Assembly (NCBI GenBank): GCA_022605955.1
Contig: JAKCOZ010000003.1
Location: 41,070,761-41,134,760, forward strand
Origin: Rallus limicola
Taxonomy: Eukaryota; Chordata; Aves; Gruiformes; Rallidae
Length of the DNA: 64,000 nucleotides
Direction: 5' to 3'
In this document: positions 1 through 11,177 of the stretch, one piece after another
Numbering within the stretch: the first letter of the stretch is position 1
Layout: the number at the start of each line of letters is the position of its first letter
Translations under genes and position numbers: made by a program
Notes under the pieces: generated by a model
The model's database searches: none
What the model saw: the letters and a program-made list of their open reading frames with translations, nothing else
Told to the model about the DNA's origin: nothing

Positions 1-299
1 TCTCTTGTTATACAATGCAAGAGAGGACAGCTGTGAGTTAGCAGAGGTGAACCTTTAGGAAAAAAGTCTTATTTAGGGAGATCATGGCAACCTGGCTGCT
101 TTCTGCAGATCTCATACTCGGCTTGTCACTGGATCTGGAGGTTAAACTACATGTTTCCAAGCCTGTTGTCCATGACTTTTGATATGGTCTGCCTACCCAT
201 CATCCTATGAGAACAGATTCCACAAGGTTATTCCCCAGTGGATTTTTTTTTATTGCTTTAAACCTATTTCATACTCATTTTATTGAGTTCCCCCTTGCT

Positions 300-1020
300 G
301 TAGTTCTGCAGAACAGTTCTACATGTACGTTGCCCTTCACTTGCTTGATTTAGTGAAACCCCAAGTATTCCTCTCAGATTTTGCCTTTCCAATATGAGAA
401 GTCCTAGTCTTTTTAACCTCTTTCTCTAGAAGCCTGCCACCTGATGGCTTTTATTTGTCTGATCCTTACCTCCGCCCACTTACAGAGGTAAGGAACAGAA
501 TTGTACATGGTTATGAGGTAGCTGAGCCCTGTTTTTTATATGCAGAAGAACGAATTTCCCCATCTTGTTCATCCTTCCCTGGTGGTGCATAGCACTCTTC
601 GGGTTTTTTTCAATTCAGTGTAACTGTTCGCTGAACCAACAATCACAGAGACCTGTGCAGTGACTCTGAGAACTCTGTCTTGAGCTATATTTGCCAGTTC
701 TGCCCTCAGTGGCATAGTGACATGGCAGGGTTTTTTTTATGTGGACACATTGTCTTGGGTTTTTTTTATGCTAGAGGTCATCAGCCATTCCTTTGCCCAC
801 TAAATCAGTTTCGACAAATCCTGCTGGACTTCCTCATCATTAACTGTGGCATTTGACTACTTGAAAGACTATCATCAGCAGGATTGGAGATTTCTTTGTT
901 CAGGTCCTTCACAGGTTCTCTGATGAGGATGCTAGTTAAACCTAAGGGACATCATTACTGAGTATTTTCTATCCTAAAAAATGACCATCAAGCTTCCTTT
1001 ACAGTTCAGTCCATGAAAGA
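300..1020 (-). repeat. Ancient CR1/L3-like LINE relic
   Basis: Read on the minus strand, this stretch follows the order of sentence-like blocks I recall from the 3' part of old amniote CR1/L3 LINEs. These blocks include the segments near 388-420, 785-850 and 940-1010. Copies of this kind usually carry no intact ORF, and none is visible here. The match is heavily diverged and made from memory, not from an alignment. It would predate the younger CR1 copies in the window. It could instead be chance similarity in T-rich sequence. Confidence 0.4.
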
Positions 1021-1989
1021 ATCTAGCTTTTTTAGCAACTTTAAGATTTTAGGATTCTTTTTATCTTCTCCTTCCCTAGTGTTGGGATCCTCAGGAGAAA
1101 TCCATGCTCCTGGGCCTCTGTTTCTACACAGTTATATATCACTGAGACCCCAAGACTGATTATGAAGCACTGGCAGGGGAGACCTCTTAATCTTAAGGCT
1201 TTCCCTGATTGTCTGTTGCTCCAGTAAGGTCATGACAGAATGGGTTGAGAAGCTTTACTGCCTGCAGTGATGTTGTATCCTCCTCCTTGTATTTCTTAAC
1301 AATCAGAGGTGAAGTTTGTTGGCAGTGAGACATCCATGCTGACTCAAGGATGAGTCTGGTAAAGTTGTTTATTCACAGAGGTTACTGTAATAGTATAGCT
1401 TTTTCTGGGACTTCATGGCATATTGCTAACATACTCCAGCTGTAGTTTTAGGCACATGTAGCATATTTCAAAGTGCATGGCCAGCACATTCTCAGAAGAC
1501 TAATAGGAGAGTCTTCAATAAAAGAGTAGATCCCTAAGACCTTATCCACGTGCTTGCAACTGAGGCTTTTTTCCGTCAGCTAATAGGTCTCTGGTCTCAT
1601 TCCTTATGAAGCTTCCCAAGAGACCAGAAGGAAGACTTCATTTAGAGATATCCAGTCAGGCTAACTTATGAGTTGCTCAGCCTGCTCAAAAATGGAGTGC
1701 TTCTGGGCAAGAAAATCATGAGGTCCTGAGGGGTGTTCAGAGGTGATGGTACTGAAGACCTGAGAACTGTCTAGTGGATGATGGTGGAATGAATCTCAGC
1801 TAATGTGTGCTAGGTCTCACCACTGTCTATAGAACTTGCCCACAGAGGCCTTACTATCAGACTGCTAAAATGAAGTACACAGATTTCCCTGTATATCCCT
1901 CATTGTTGCCCTGCTTTTTTTATCTTGTCCAACATGAGTTGCACAAAAGAGTTTAGGAGTCCTGTGTCAGGACAGGACAAGTCCTTTGT
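1021..1989. other. Non-coding stretch, nothing recognised
   Basis: I see no ORF with coding character, no RNA gene and no repeat that I can name. The first 300 bases of the window are similarly featureless. Confidence 0.5.
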
Positions 1990-2476
1990 GTAAAACAGAC
2001 AGGGATCTCCTGGAAAGAGCCCAGTGAAGGGCTACAAAGATGATTAAGGGCCTGGAGCATCTTCCATACAATGAAAGACTGAAAGAACTGGGGCTGTTAA
2101 GCCTTGAGAAAAGAAGACTGAGAGGGGGGATCTGATTAATGTTTATAAATATCTTAAGTGTGGGAGATGGGGGAAATGTCCAACCCCTTTTCAGTGGTCT
2201 GTGGAGACAGGACAAGGGGCAATGGCCTCAAGTTGGAGCACAGAAAGTTCCACACCAACATGCAGAACTTTCTCCCAGTGAGGGTGGCAGAGCCCTGGGA
2301 CAGGCTGCCCAGGCGGGTTGTGGAGTCTCCTTCTCTGGAGATATTCAAGGCCCATCTGGATGCTTCTCTGTGTGATCTGTCCTAGGGAACCTGCATTGGC
2401 AGGAGGGTTCGACCCTATGATCTTTTGAGGTCTCTTCCAACCCCTACAATTTTGTGATTATGTGATTCTGTGAAGT
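1990..2476 (+). mobile_element. CR1 LINE, 5'-truncated 3' end
   Basis: This is the typical CR1 3' terminal region. It has a segment about a 'gggctacaaagatgatta' type block, the block leading to the 'ggcagagccctgggacaggc' type phrase near 2287, the conserved 'gaggtctcttccaaccc' block near 2427, and a tail with the degenerate octamer pattern (tgtgattatgtgattctgtg). CR1 retrotransposes by target-primed reverse transcription, is usually 5'-truncated and leaves no clear target duplication, which fits here. The short ORFs across it are the decayed C-terminal end of ORF2 and its shadows. Confidence 0.9.
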
Positions 2477-3760
2477 CATTCTGCTTGTTGTTTCTTCTGT
2501 TGGCTGCTGCAATGCAATTGCTATTAAACATTAATGCACAGTCTCAGCCTTCCCTGTTGAAAGGAAGGTAGCACATAATCTGTTAGCCATCATGCAAAGA
2601 AATGAATGGATATTCTCTGCATTATGTATTTTTTCTAAATGGTCTATAGAGTATTTTACCATTGTTTGCAGAAATTTACCATTTCTAAGCAGATAAAGTA
2701 TGTATTTTCACTTAGTTTAATCTGTATGTGTTGTGATTTATTGTGTAAGCAATACTGCTTATAAATTTTGTACCTTGTTTATTCTTCCTTGTAGGAAAGA
2801 TGTGTTTACAGTCTTAATTTTACACATAATCTTTCTCACCTGCACTAATGTTAGCAGAGCGTACTTCTGAAAGGATACCCTGGTTCCTTCCAGCAAATTC
2901 TCTGTACCTTCACTTCAATGCTGTGCAGATAAGAAAATTGTTTCAGAGGGATATAAGGAGAGGTTCGTTTCTATATTCAATGCATGAGCACCTGAAAGCC
3001 TTTAAATAATGGGTCAGTGCAAGAAATACCTATGTAATTCTGCTTTGACAGGGCTGTGAAGGGGTAAACTGGCTAGAAAAGAGTTTCTTGGATTTTATCC
3101 ATGGAGAAAGGTATCTAGTTCAGGAGTCCAGAGCTGCCAAGAGAAGGCCAGCAGGAGACTTCAGTTTACCAACAGTTCAGCTGTTGGTAAAAGCAAGAAA
3201 GGATTTTGTTTCTCTATGAAGTGCTTTTAGGAAAGCTCTAGAATAGAGTAGGAAATAATGATTTTTCTTTTTTCATTCTGTGCAATAATATTCTGTTGTC
3301 TATGGGCTGCTGCTAAAAAACGCCTCCCATCTGATTGATAGGAAAAATGTAGAGATGGAGATTTAGAACACAGCTTTCAATGCCTTACCTCCCATTTTCT
3401 TTCAGCAAGGAACCCTACAATGGGAAACACTGAGTGCAGTGTTTATTTAGGAAATTATTACCACAGGGGATTTCTGTGTGAAATCATCACTCCTCAGTCC
3501 AGGGCCAGACTCAGAAATCATAAATTAAAAGTCACCTAAAAGACAGCTGCAGAGATGGATGGGTGGAGCATGAGCTCTTTATTGCTGTCTCATGTACTGT
3601 CTGCAAGGCAAAGTTATTTCAGAATAAGACAGGTTTCAAAGTTAAAGGATACCAGCAATCCCCTGAGTCCTGACCTGCAGCATTTCACTGAAGTTATAAT
3701 CATAGTTTTGGCTCTCTCTGTAGTTGTTGGAGAAAGACACTTCTCCAAGTGTGGTATAGC
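2477..3760. other. Non-coding stretch, nothing recognised
   Basis: AT-rich sequence with frequent stops in all frames. No named repeat is recognised. A short inverted repeat near 3170-3190 (caacagttcagctgttgg) could form a small hairpin but has no evident role. Confidence 0.45.
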
Positions 3761-3829
3761 TCAGCTAGGATCAGCATCACTTTTGTGAAGAGGAGCTCTC
3801 TGTATGTCACAGTTCCTATCAGAAAGATC

Positions 3830-4215
3830 TACTTCTGGCATGAGATCCTCCATGGGCTGCAGTGTGGATATTTGCTCCATTGTAGTCCTCTCAATGGGCT
3901 TCAGGGGAATATCTGCTCTGGCACCTGGAGCATCTCCTTCACCTCCTCCTTCTCTGACATTTGTATTTGTAGGGTCTTTTCTTGAAATTTTTCTCCCCAC
4001 TCTTCACAGCTTTGTGGACTTTCTTAAATATGTTCTCCCCAAGGTGTCACAAGCCTGGCTGAATGGCTCTACTGTGTCCTCTGTTGAGTTTGTTGGAGAC
4101 AGCTGGAACTGCCTGGAACCATCTCAGTGCCTAGAACAGAGCAGCCCTTGGCTTCTTCTCACAGAGGACACCAACAGATCCCTTAGTACCAAAGCCTGGA
4201 CACTTATATTCAATA
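3830..4215 (-). repeat. LTR fragment, long avian LTR family
   Basis: On the minus strand this resembles the 5' half of the roughly 1.1-kb LTR family seen at 11.2, 36.6 and 51.2 kb. It shares the 'ccatgggctgcag' type internal repeats (near 3850), the 'caggggaatatctgctctggc' type block (near 3903) and the segment leading to the LTR start near 4200. It is more diverged than the other copies and may be a sister subfamily. The 144-codon plus-strand ORF at 3804-4238 lies across it and is not a gene. Confidence 0.65.
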
Positions 4216-4564
4216 TTTTCCACCTCTGGCCTCTGTGAAACTGAAATGTTGCAAAATTATCAGTTCATCACACACTCTTCACAAACTTCACTTGCATCAA
4301 CAGAAAGAATTCCCCTCCCAAGAATGAAAGTAACATCATAACAAATCAAAGAAAGATGGAAAGTTTATCCACACAATAAAAGACTATCCTTTGCTACTTC
4401 TCTACACTGAAATAGCAAAATTGCAGTGCTATCTAGAAATGTCCAGGCTTTTCCAGGAAAACTGGGGTTTAACACCTGTACCAGCACCTTGGGAAGACAA
4501 ATGCTATAACCAAAACCATGTGTTCTTCCTCCTCTTTCCCCCAGCTTTTATTGCTAAGGACAAA

Positions 4565-4615
4565 GTAATACATTATTATATATCATAATATTATGTATAT
4601 CATATATATATGTGT
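4565..4615. repeat. AT-rich (AT)n-like tract
   Basis: A run of alternating A/T sequence, rich in TATAT and containing short palindromes. It directly precedes the CR1 fragment that starts near 4611. It is a simple-sequence tract with no other visible content. Confidence 0.6.
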
Positions 4616-4990
4616 CATCATCTTCCTGGACTTGTGCAAGGCCTTCCACACTGTCCAGTACAACATCCTTGTGTCTAAGTTGGAGAGCCATGGATTCGAC
4701 AGATGGACCATTCAGTGGATAAGGAACTGGCTGGATGGTTGCACCTAAAGAGTTGTGGTCAAAGACTTAATGTCCATGTGGAGGTCTGTAACAAGTGGTG
4801 TTCCTCAGGGATCAGTACTGGGACCAGCACACTTCAACATCTTTGTCAGTGACATAGACAGTGGGATGGATTGCCCTCTCAGCAAGTTTGCGGATGACAC
4901 CAAGCTGTGTGGTGAGGTCAACACACTGGAGGGAAGGGACTCATCCAGAGGGACCTTGACAGGCTGGAGATATGGGTCCATGTGAACTGC
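4611..4990 (+). pseudogene. CR1 ORF2 reverse-transcriptase fragment
   Basis: Translation gives the RT core of CR1 ORF2. A first block has the FLDL..AF type motif (about 4620-4650), followed by the GVPQGS motif (near 4800) and an intact FADD catalytic box (about 4885-4900). One in-frame stop lies near 4746, just before the 76-codon open frame. The rest of ORF2 and the 3' tail are missing, so this is a dead internal fragment. In live elements this enzyme copies the LINE RNA at the target site. Confidence 0.88.
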
Positions 4991-5500
4991 ATGGCATTCT
5001 AGTATCTAGTTGTTCAGATACAAAAGAGTGTTCATTGTAACTGTTCCTGAAATCTACAGCTTTGCACAGAGATATAGTATCTGGATGCCCCATTTCTATA
5101 GACATGTTCATAGGATTCTGTAAAATGTGGCTGGGAAGAGAGAAAATCCAATGTTTACAATGCTCTTTTTCAAGAATCATTGTAAATTTCTCTCTCTTTC
5201 CTTGTCATCCCTGGTATAAATTTGATTGCTTTGCAAGCCAAGATGAAAAAGCATCCTTTTTGCAGGCAATAAGCCAGTGTCTCACACTAACTGCAGTATT
5301 CTTGTTGGAATTGCTGCCTAAAGCTGGAGAGTCTGTGGAGAGCACATCTCCATAGATTTCTGTGGCAGCACAGTGGGGAAAGAAATGGCTACTCTATCTG
5401 TAAATCCACAGACTGTCAGACATGCTTCTGAGAGGTAGAGGGGTTACATTGGTAGATTATTCTTGTTTTTATGGAACAAAACCAAATTAGATGCCCAGGA
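4991..5500. other. Non-coding stretch, nothing recognised
   Basis: No coding signal and no recognised repeat. The left end of the ERV remnant begins somewhere near the right-hand limit and cannot be placed exactly. Confidence 0.45.
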
Positions 5501-5519
5501 TAGGCTCCAAAATTTGACA

Positions 5520-6605
5520 CAATATCATCAATATGTGAGCTTTCTCAGATGTCGCAACGCTTTGTTGAGACAAAGTGGGTCCCTGATGTGATGGTAGGCA
5601 AGGCAGATTCTTGTCCCTGTCCTTAGGTTTCTTGTCCATGGGGGCAACACTGGTAGTCTTTGTCTCCGTAGTCTTCGGTTGGGTGGGGGCAGTTGGTCCT
5701 GAGACATTTTATGGCGGTTAACATTTTCGACTGCATCATGGGGTGTTTTAGGCTCAGTAAAAGTTAGAAGTGTACAGACATTAAAGGCTGTTGGTTGTAT
5801 GGTTTTTTCCACATTTTTTCCTTCCAAAGGTATGATAGTGGGGAGGGTGCAGATAGTGGTGACAGATTTATGTGCACCACTTCTTCCCTTCCAATTCCGA
5901 CTGATTTATCACTTTGCTCTGATAACATGACATTATTACTTGGTATAATGACTGGGGTAGGTGAAAGGGCACCCAGAAACAAAAACATATTCTCCTTAGT
6001 AGGTTTTTTCCCTTTTGAATCAGTTCTGTAGAACCCAGAACTGGCATTAAGATTGCAATGGCTGAAGCGGCAGCAGTGCATTTTGCCTCCATTTCAGTTA
6101 GAGTCCTTTTACTTAATTTCCAGAGAGTTATTAACATCTTAGCTTCTTTCACCCCAACTGAGGGTTTGTCAAGTATTTGAGCTCCAATAGCTTCCCAAGT
6201 AGGTAAATCAAATGCCCTGTTAAGGTTTGCTATCAGTTCTCTTTCTTGGTTCCTTAAAAGGAGCTGTCTTAGAGACTTTTCATCATGTTTAATTACTCTC
6301 TTAGAGAGCATATTGTGGAGGAGTTTCATTACTACCTCTTGTGTATTGGGCGTATTCCCCATTCCTCCCCGACTGCTCACCTTGCAGGATCTGGGGGTCT
6401 TGGGGCAGAGGTCCCTGAGAGGGCACGGAGTTAATAGCATGGAGCAGGGGTGCGGTAGGTGAGACCCAGAAATCAATGGAGGAATGGTAGGGGTTTGAGC
6501 GGAAAGAGTTTCATTTTCCAGTCGCACTACACCCTTGTTCAGGATCCTGGCGACAATATATATGTCTCTTTCTGGGGGAGACACTTGATTCCCCATAGTT
6601 CCCAC
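5520..6605 (-). pseudogene. gag: ERV gag (matrix and downstream region), broken
   Basis: Gag is the retroviral structural polyprotein that assembles particles at the membrane. The longest frame, 6605-5868, encodes 245 residues. Its third in-frame codon is followed by a second ATG (6596) giving MGNQVS, which fits the MGxxxS/T pattern for N-myristoylation, so 6596 is the likelier start. Residues of about 90-190 are helical and charged, like the matrix domains of ERVK-type Gags. The frame is lost near 5870, and proline-rich Gag-like sequence continues in other frames (6081-5764 and 5827-5528), so at least two frameshifts are present. It cannot produce a full Gag. Confidence 0.7.
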
Positions 6606-6732
6606 AGTTCATATCTTTTTGGAGGTAGGCCGCTTTCTGCTTCCTTTCAGCAGATTCCTCGAGGTTCTGTGGGATTCGCAGCCTGCTGCCAGATAGGCAG
6701 TTCTTCCCTGCACGCTGGTCTCGAATGTTGAA

Positions 6733-6750
6733 ATCAGGTCGGGCTCACCG
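6733..6750 (-). other. Retroviral primer-binding site, tRNA-Trp-like
   Basis: The minus strand reads CGGTGAGCCCGACCTGAT. This matches 15 of 18 bases of the tRNA-Trp primer site used by alpharetroviruses. It lies directly inside the LTR edge and upstream of gag, as a primer-binding site must. The three mismatches fit post-insertion decay. Confidence 0.72.
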
Positions 6751-6753
6751 AGT

Positions 6754-7159
6754 TGCTGTGACTGAGAGATGGGACACAGCTTGATGCAAGCTGCTGTCGA
6801 TTTATTGTATAAAATCACAAGTTTATATACTCTACAAAGCCCACGTGTGCCTTAGTCTCATTGGTGCATAAAAAGCCATTCTACATTATTCATTTGCTGA
6901 TTGGTTTAGAAAGACTTAACGAACATTGTTAGAAAAAAGCAGCTTAAGCCTAGTTGCACAACCTTTGTACGCATTCTGGTTTTTTTTTTTGCCACTTCTC
7001 TTGTTCGCCCTTCAAGGCTAACCAGTTCCTCCTATCCTGGTCTGGTGTCAGAAAGTCTAGTCCTCCCATAAACTTTCCTCCTTTATCAGATAGCTCCTGT
7101 GTTGTTGTAACCTTCCAGGGTTTGAAGCTGACAAACTTCAGCACATCTCTCTCTCAACA
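6754..7159 (-). repeat. 5' LTR of the ERV remnant
   Basis: The minus-strand LTR begins TGTTGAGAGAG near 7159 and ends two to four bases before the primer site. It holds a TATA-like box (TATATAAA, 6822-6829 on the complement) and, about 16 bases downstream, an AATAAA polyadenylation signal (6801-6806), giving the U3-R-U5 order of a retroviral promoter. Its length of about 400 bp is typical of avian ERVs. The gag and leader lie immediately downstream. Confidence 0.75.
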
Positions 7160-8660
7160 GCTGCAAAGTGCTGGAGGTTTTACTTAACTCTTTTAGGTCC
7201 GTTCTTACACTCCGAGTTGGAACTCTGAATGTGTTTGCTCAGCATTTTGAGAACTGTTTTACATCCACAGGATCTTTCATATTCCAGTACTCTTCTGGCC
7301 TATCCCTGAGAAGGGAGATAGTGATAAAGGAAAGAATGAAAGAAAAATTCTGTATTCCAATTCTGTATTGGAAGATTTTCATGCAATTATCCTGGAGGTG
7401 CTTTTCCTGTATGCCTGACATGCAGGATTAATTCCTTGTTGAGAGGATGGTAAACAATTGTGACAAAGGTCTTTTGGCTCCAGATGTATAATGTTCTCCT
7501 CTTGTCACACTTTTGCCCTTTTACCCAATACCCTATCTCCCTGGGAATGCTTTGTCCCTCATCCCTGCTTCCTCAAGGTGGCTGCATGCAAGATGCTTCC
7601 CAGAGGACCTTCTGTTTTTGCAAAGGGCATGTATTTAACATATGTATTGTAAATCAGCAATCATAAACAAATGTCCATGTTTGCAGAACATCAATTGAAT
7701 AATGTATCCCTGTGATCTGTGCTCAGTTTCATAAATACTAATTACAATTCCATGGAGGGCAGGAAGGTAAGGGAATCTCTGGGAAGCTGAAGTTACAACC
7801 ATGAACAGTACTGTAACTTTGATGTTTCAATTTTAACAATGCAGTTCTCTGCAAAATATAGTTCCCTTATTGTAATTGCTATAGCTGCAAACTTGCAATT
7901 GTTCATCTTAAGTAATAGCTCTATTGTTTAATTAGTAAAGCAATCTCAGTCTGAAAAGATATGAGTCCAGAAGGAGTTTTTTCTGCTGGTACAGTTATTA
8001 CCTTAAAAATGAATTGATCTTTCAAACAGACAATGATGTAGCAGGCCTCCATGAATGGGTTGTTTATGCAGCTGATTGCAAATGTACTACCTCAATATTT
8101 TCTTATTCCAAAAAAGCTATTTCATCTGAATAAAGACTTTAACAAAAAATGTCAATTCTGATGAAATTTCCTTGAAAAGAAAAGGATGGAGTACAGCGCT
8201 TTGATAAGGGCAGACCTTTTCAGAGCAGGCTTTGACTGCAGATGGTATTTTTCACATTGTAAGGGATGAGACACAGGTGCTCAGTTGTTATGTCTGCAGA
8301 TATGAATCAATGTAGAAATTCTATACTCCAGTCCCTTAGATGTGGATTTATAGGACAGCATAGGGGTGCTATAAACACTTCCTCACCTGGTGTTTCTTCC
8401 TCAAAATTGCATGCTCTGTATGGTGTCTTACTCCTGGTTGCTGTTCCTGCTGTCTCCACCAATTCCTGTATTCCCAGCTGCCTGGAAGTATCTGGTAGTA
8501 TTGTTTTGCATGATCATGTGTGCCCTGAACTCTCACAGGCCCTAAGACAAACCCATACCCAGATATTCCTTTCTTGGACTGGAAGACAGGCCTGAAGTTT
8601 CATAAATGCATTATTGTCTCTGTAATAGACACAATGACTTACCGTTGCAGTCCCCTTGTC
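7160..8660. other. Non-coding stretch, nothing recognised
   Basis: No exon-like ORF and no recognised repeat. If the LTR to the right is a 5' LTR, part of 8266-8660 could be retroviral internal sequence on the minus strand, but I see no Gag-like translation there. Confidence 0.4.
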
Positions 8661-8667
8661 CCAAAAA

Positions 8668-9038
8668 TGAATTTAGCCAGAGCTGGAAGGGCAGGATCCT
8701 GCACACCGGGTATGAATGCACACCAATATGGTTAAAAGCAATCACTCCATTTTATTAAGGCAAGCTGAAGCCTTTTATACTTTCCAAGAAGGCAGCAAGC
8801 TAACGCAGATAGTTAGTTCTCACACTGATATGCAATTCTCACACTGATAGAGGCCCGAGATGGAGGGGGGTGGGGGGGAAACACAGGAATATAAGGAGCT
8901 CTTGTTACAGCCCCTGTTAGCTTCTTATCAGAGCTATTGCTCAAAGCTAGTGCTCAGGCTGCTGCAAGGGAAGTTGATCAAGCTGTTGCAAGGGAATATG
9001 GCCTTGATCATTTAACGAGTCACCCACAACTTACTGCA
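8668..9038 (-). repeat. LTR of an unassigned ERV
   Basis: On the minus strand this has a TATA box (GTATAAAAGGC, near 8772-8782) followed about 20 bases later by AATAAA (near 8753-8758), the order of an LTR promoter and polyadenylation site. The left limit is uncertain: TG/CA-type ends exist at 8668 and at 8684. Just beyond the left limit, the minus strand has a GTAAGT splice-donor-like motif near 8638-8643, as in a retroviral leader, but no convincing primer site. The rest of the provirus is not recognisable. Confidence 0.6.
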
Positions 9039-11177
9039 CCAGGTATGGTACAAACAGAGGATAAAACCACAGACCTTGCCCCAGAACTGTTATCTCCTGT
9101 AGTCTGAACTTCTTATTACCCATTTAAAGCTGGTGGTTTTCTCTCTTAGGTTTTATTTAGTTATTGGTTCAGTCCTGAAAGTTAAGCCAGATAATCTCAG
9201 AATATCTGAAATAAGATGAAGGCTAATTGAAGATTAACAGGACCCAGCATAATAGTAAGGTACTAGAAAAGGAAAATGAAGGACATGGAACTTGCCCCAC
9301 TATGCAGCACTGTGAAAAACTCGAATGGGTCTTGCTTTGCCATCACTTAACAGCATCAATTATGGGTAACCAAGTGGGATCCTGTTAAAGAAATTGTTTA
9401 TATTACAGTTTGATTTCCTGAGACTACATGACTCCAAAAGCAGCAGTAGCTGATCAAACATCTATGGCCCAGAACCACCTTAGACAAAATGAGGCTAAGT
9501 GGGATAAAGAAGTACAAAAAGGGACCTGTGATTAGTGATGTATTTCCTGGAAATGCACGGGGCATGCTGGTTTGTCTCACCATAAGCAGCTGCAAGATGA
9601 AAGCTCAAGGCACATGTAGAATTCAAAAGGAGAGTTTAATTTTCATTATTTGTTAGAGAAAGAAACAGAGAAAAGGAGAGATACCTCCAGTGGCAGAGAC
9701 TGTTTGATAATTTTTTATGTTCTTTTTAAATAAAACTAGGATCATCTCTTCTTGACAAGCAGCATGGACTTCATTCAATAGTCTCCTTTAAGTTGTGCCC
9801 TGTGTGATCATGGTTTTTTTTTTTTGTACCAGGATTACTGAATAAAGCATTGCAACAGGGTTGGTCTAATGGAAATGCCTATGCTGTGCACTTATGGGCT
9901 TACTTTTTCCTTGCCTATAGGCTTTAGCAGATGTTGCAGTAGTCCACCCTTCCCCATATTTGCCATCCTCCCTAGCATGTAAGACCCCATCCATCCAAAT
10001 GGTATGCATGTCTGAGTGGTATCAGGTGCTTAAGTGGGAGCCTGCAACACTGCCCAGCAGGGTAAAGAAGCTTTACCTGCTAGCAGAATGTGAGGAGCCC
10101 AAGGTCTTTAGGAATAGGACTTACAACAGATGTTGTACAGTAGGACTCCTCTATTTTCTGATCACTGTAGATCACAGTTAAGGCTGAGCTGCTGTGAAGA
10201 GGAAACAAGAGAGATGCAGTGCCACTGGCAGCTTAAAAAAATTGCATAATTCAGAGGACTGATGTAACTTTTGGGCTTTTTGCAAGTATCTGACTCAGAC
10301 CAAGTTCTTAGTGTTTTAGGATCTATGTAGAATGGCTCTTTTAAGTTCTATGTAGAATGGCTCTTTTAAGTTCTGTTTTGTGGGTGCTGGAAATACTTGT
10401 ACTGCATTTAAAGTAAATAAGGACCTCCCCTGCTCCCTTCGTATTAGACATTTTCAACTTCTCTGTGAATGGGACAAAATGCAATAGCATTCATGGTGTG
10501 GAGTCATTGCTGTGTTATTCACACAGATAGGCACAATGTAGGGAGCTTGAGTGTGTATTCAGTCATATCTGGGATTTTTGAGATGAGCCAGCTATAGAAG
10601 GTGTATTTGGTTGTCCTTCATTTATGTATGCTTTGAATTCTCTGAGGTAGCATTTAGAAGGAAGATCATCTGTTTACAGTAATGAAAGGCACAATCTCAC
10701 TGTAGTTGGAGACAGGAAGTGACAAGGCTGATCCTTGGATTGAGAAGGCACAATTGAATTTTTGAGAAGAAGGATGAGAAGATAATCCCTTTCTATTAAG
10801 GTCGCAGAGCTTTAGAAGTAGATTTCATACAACAGCAACCACCAGAAAAAAAAAAAAAAAGAGAAAAGCTGCCATCCAAAGAGCTGCTTCATCACTAAGG
10901 TTCTGACTCAGTGACATATATTAGTATGCTTTCCACATTTGCATAGATTTTCTGATGAATTAGACCTGGGATCTTTCAGACACACTGTAAGCAAATATAT
11001 AATTTCTACAAGACTCACTGAAGTAATGCATATATGGTGACTTATACTCTTTAAATTTACTTATGTGTTGTTAAAGTACTGCAGAGAAATGTTTTTGATT
11101 CTGTATTTCTAAGGTTTCAACTATTTTTTTAATTTCAATGACCATACTGTAAGCTTTGTTTCATTTCTGTCTCCTGT
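9039..11177. other. Non-coding stretch with minor simple repeats
   Basis: No exon-like ORF. Contents noticed: a T run near 9814-9824, a 25-bp tandem duplication at 10323-10373, and a 15-bp A run at 10846-10860. I cannot assign the remainder to any repeat family. Confidence 0.45.
10323..10373. repeat. 25-bp tandem duplication
   Basis: Two identical adjacent copies of a 25-bp unit that begins ctatgtagaatggctctttt. No third copy is seen. This is a simple slippage or unequal-exchange product, recent enough to show no mismatch between the copies. Confidence 0.9.

Larger units (their letters stand above)
5500..7159 (-). mobile_element. Endogenous retrovirus remnant: 5' LTR, leader and gag
   Basis: Read on the minus strand the order is LTR (about 7159-6754), primer-binding site (6750-6733), leader, then gag (from 6605 downwards). 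Pol, env and the 3' LTR are absent, so this is a truncated insertion. The matrix-like Gag with a predicted myristoylation signal, together with a tRNA-Trp-like primer site, suggests an avian ERVK/alpha-beta-like lineage. I found no second LTR copy nearby, so age cannot be judged from LTR-LTR divergence. Confidence 0.75.

Noticed and set aside
2404..2416. tRNA-like B-box match (ggttcgaccct)
   Set aside because: It is part of the CR1 3' terminal block. There is no A box or cloverleaf around it.
10846..10860. A15 run as the tail of a processed pseudogene
   Set aside because: The sequence upstream has no coding remnant and no flanking direct repeat was seen.
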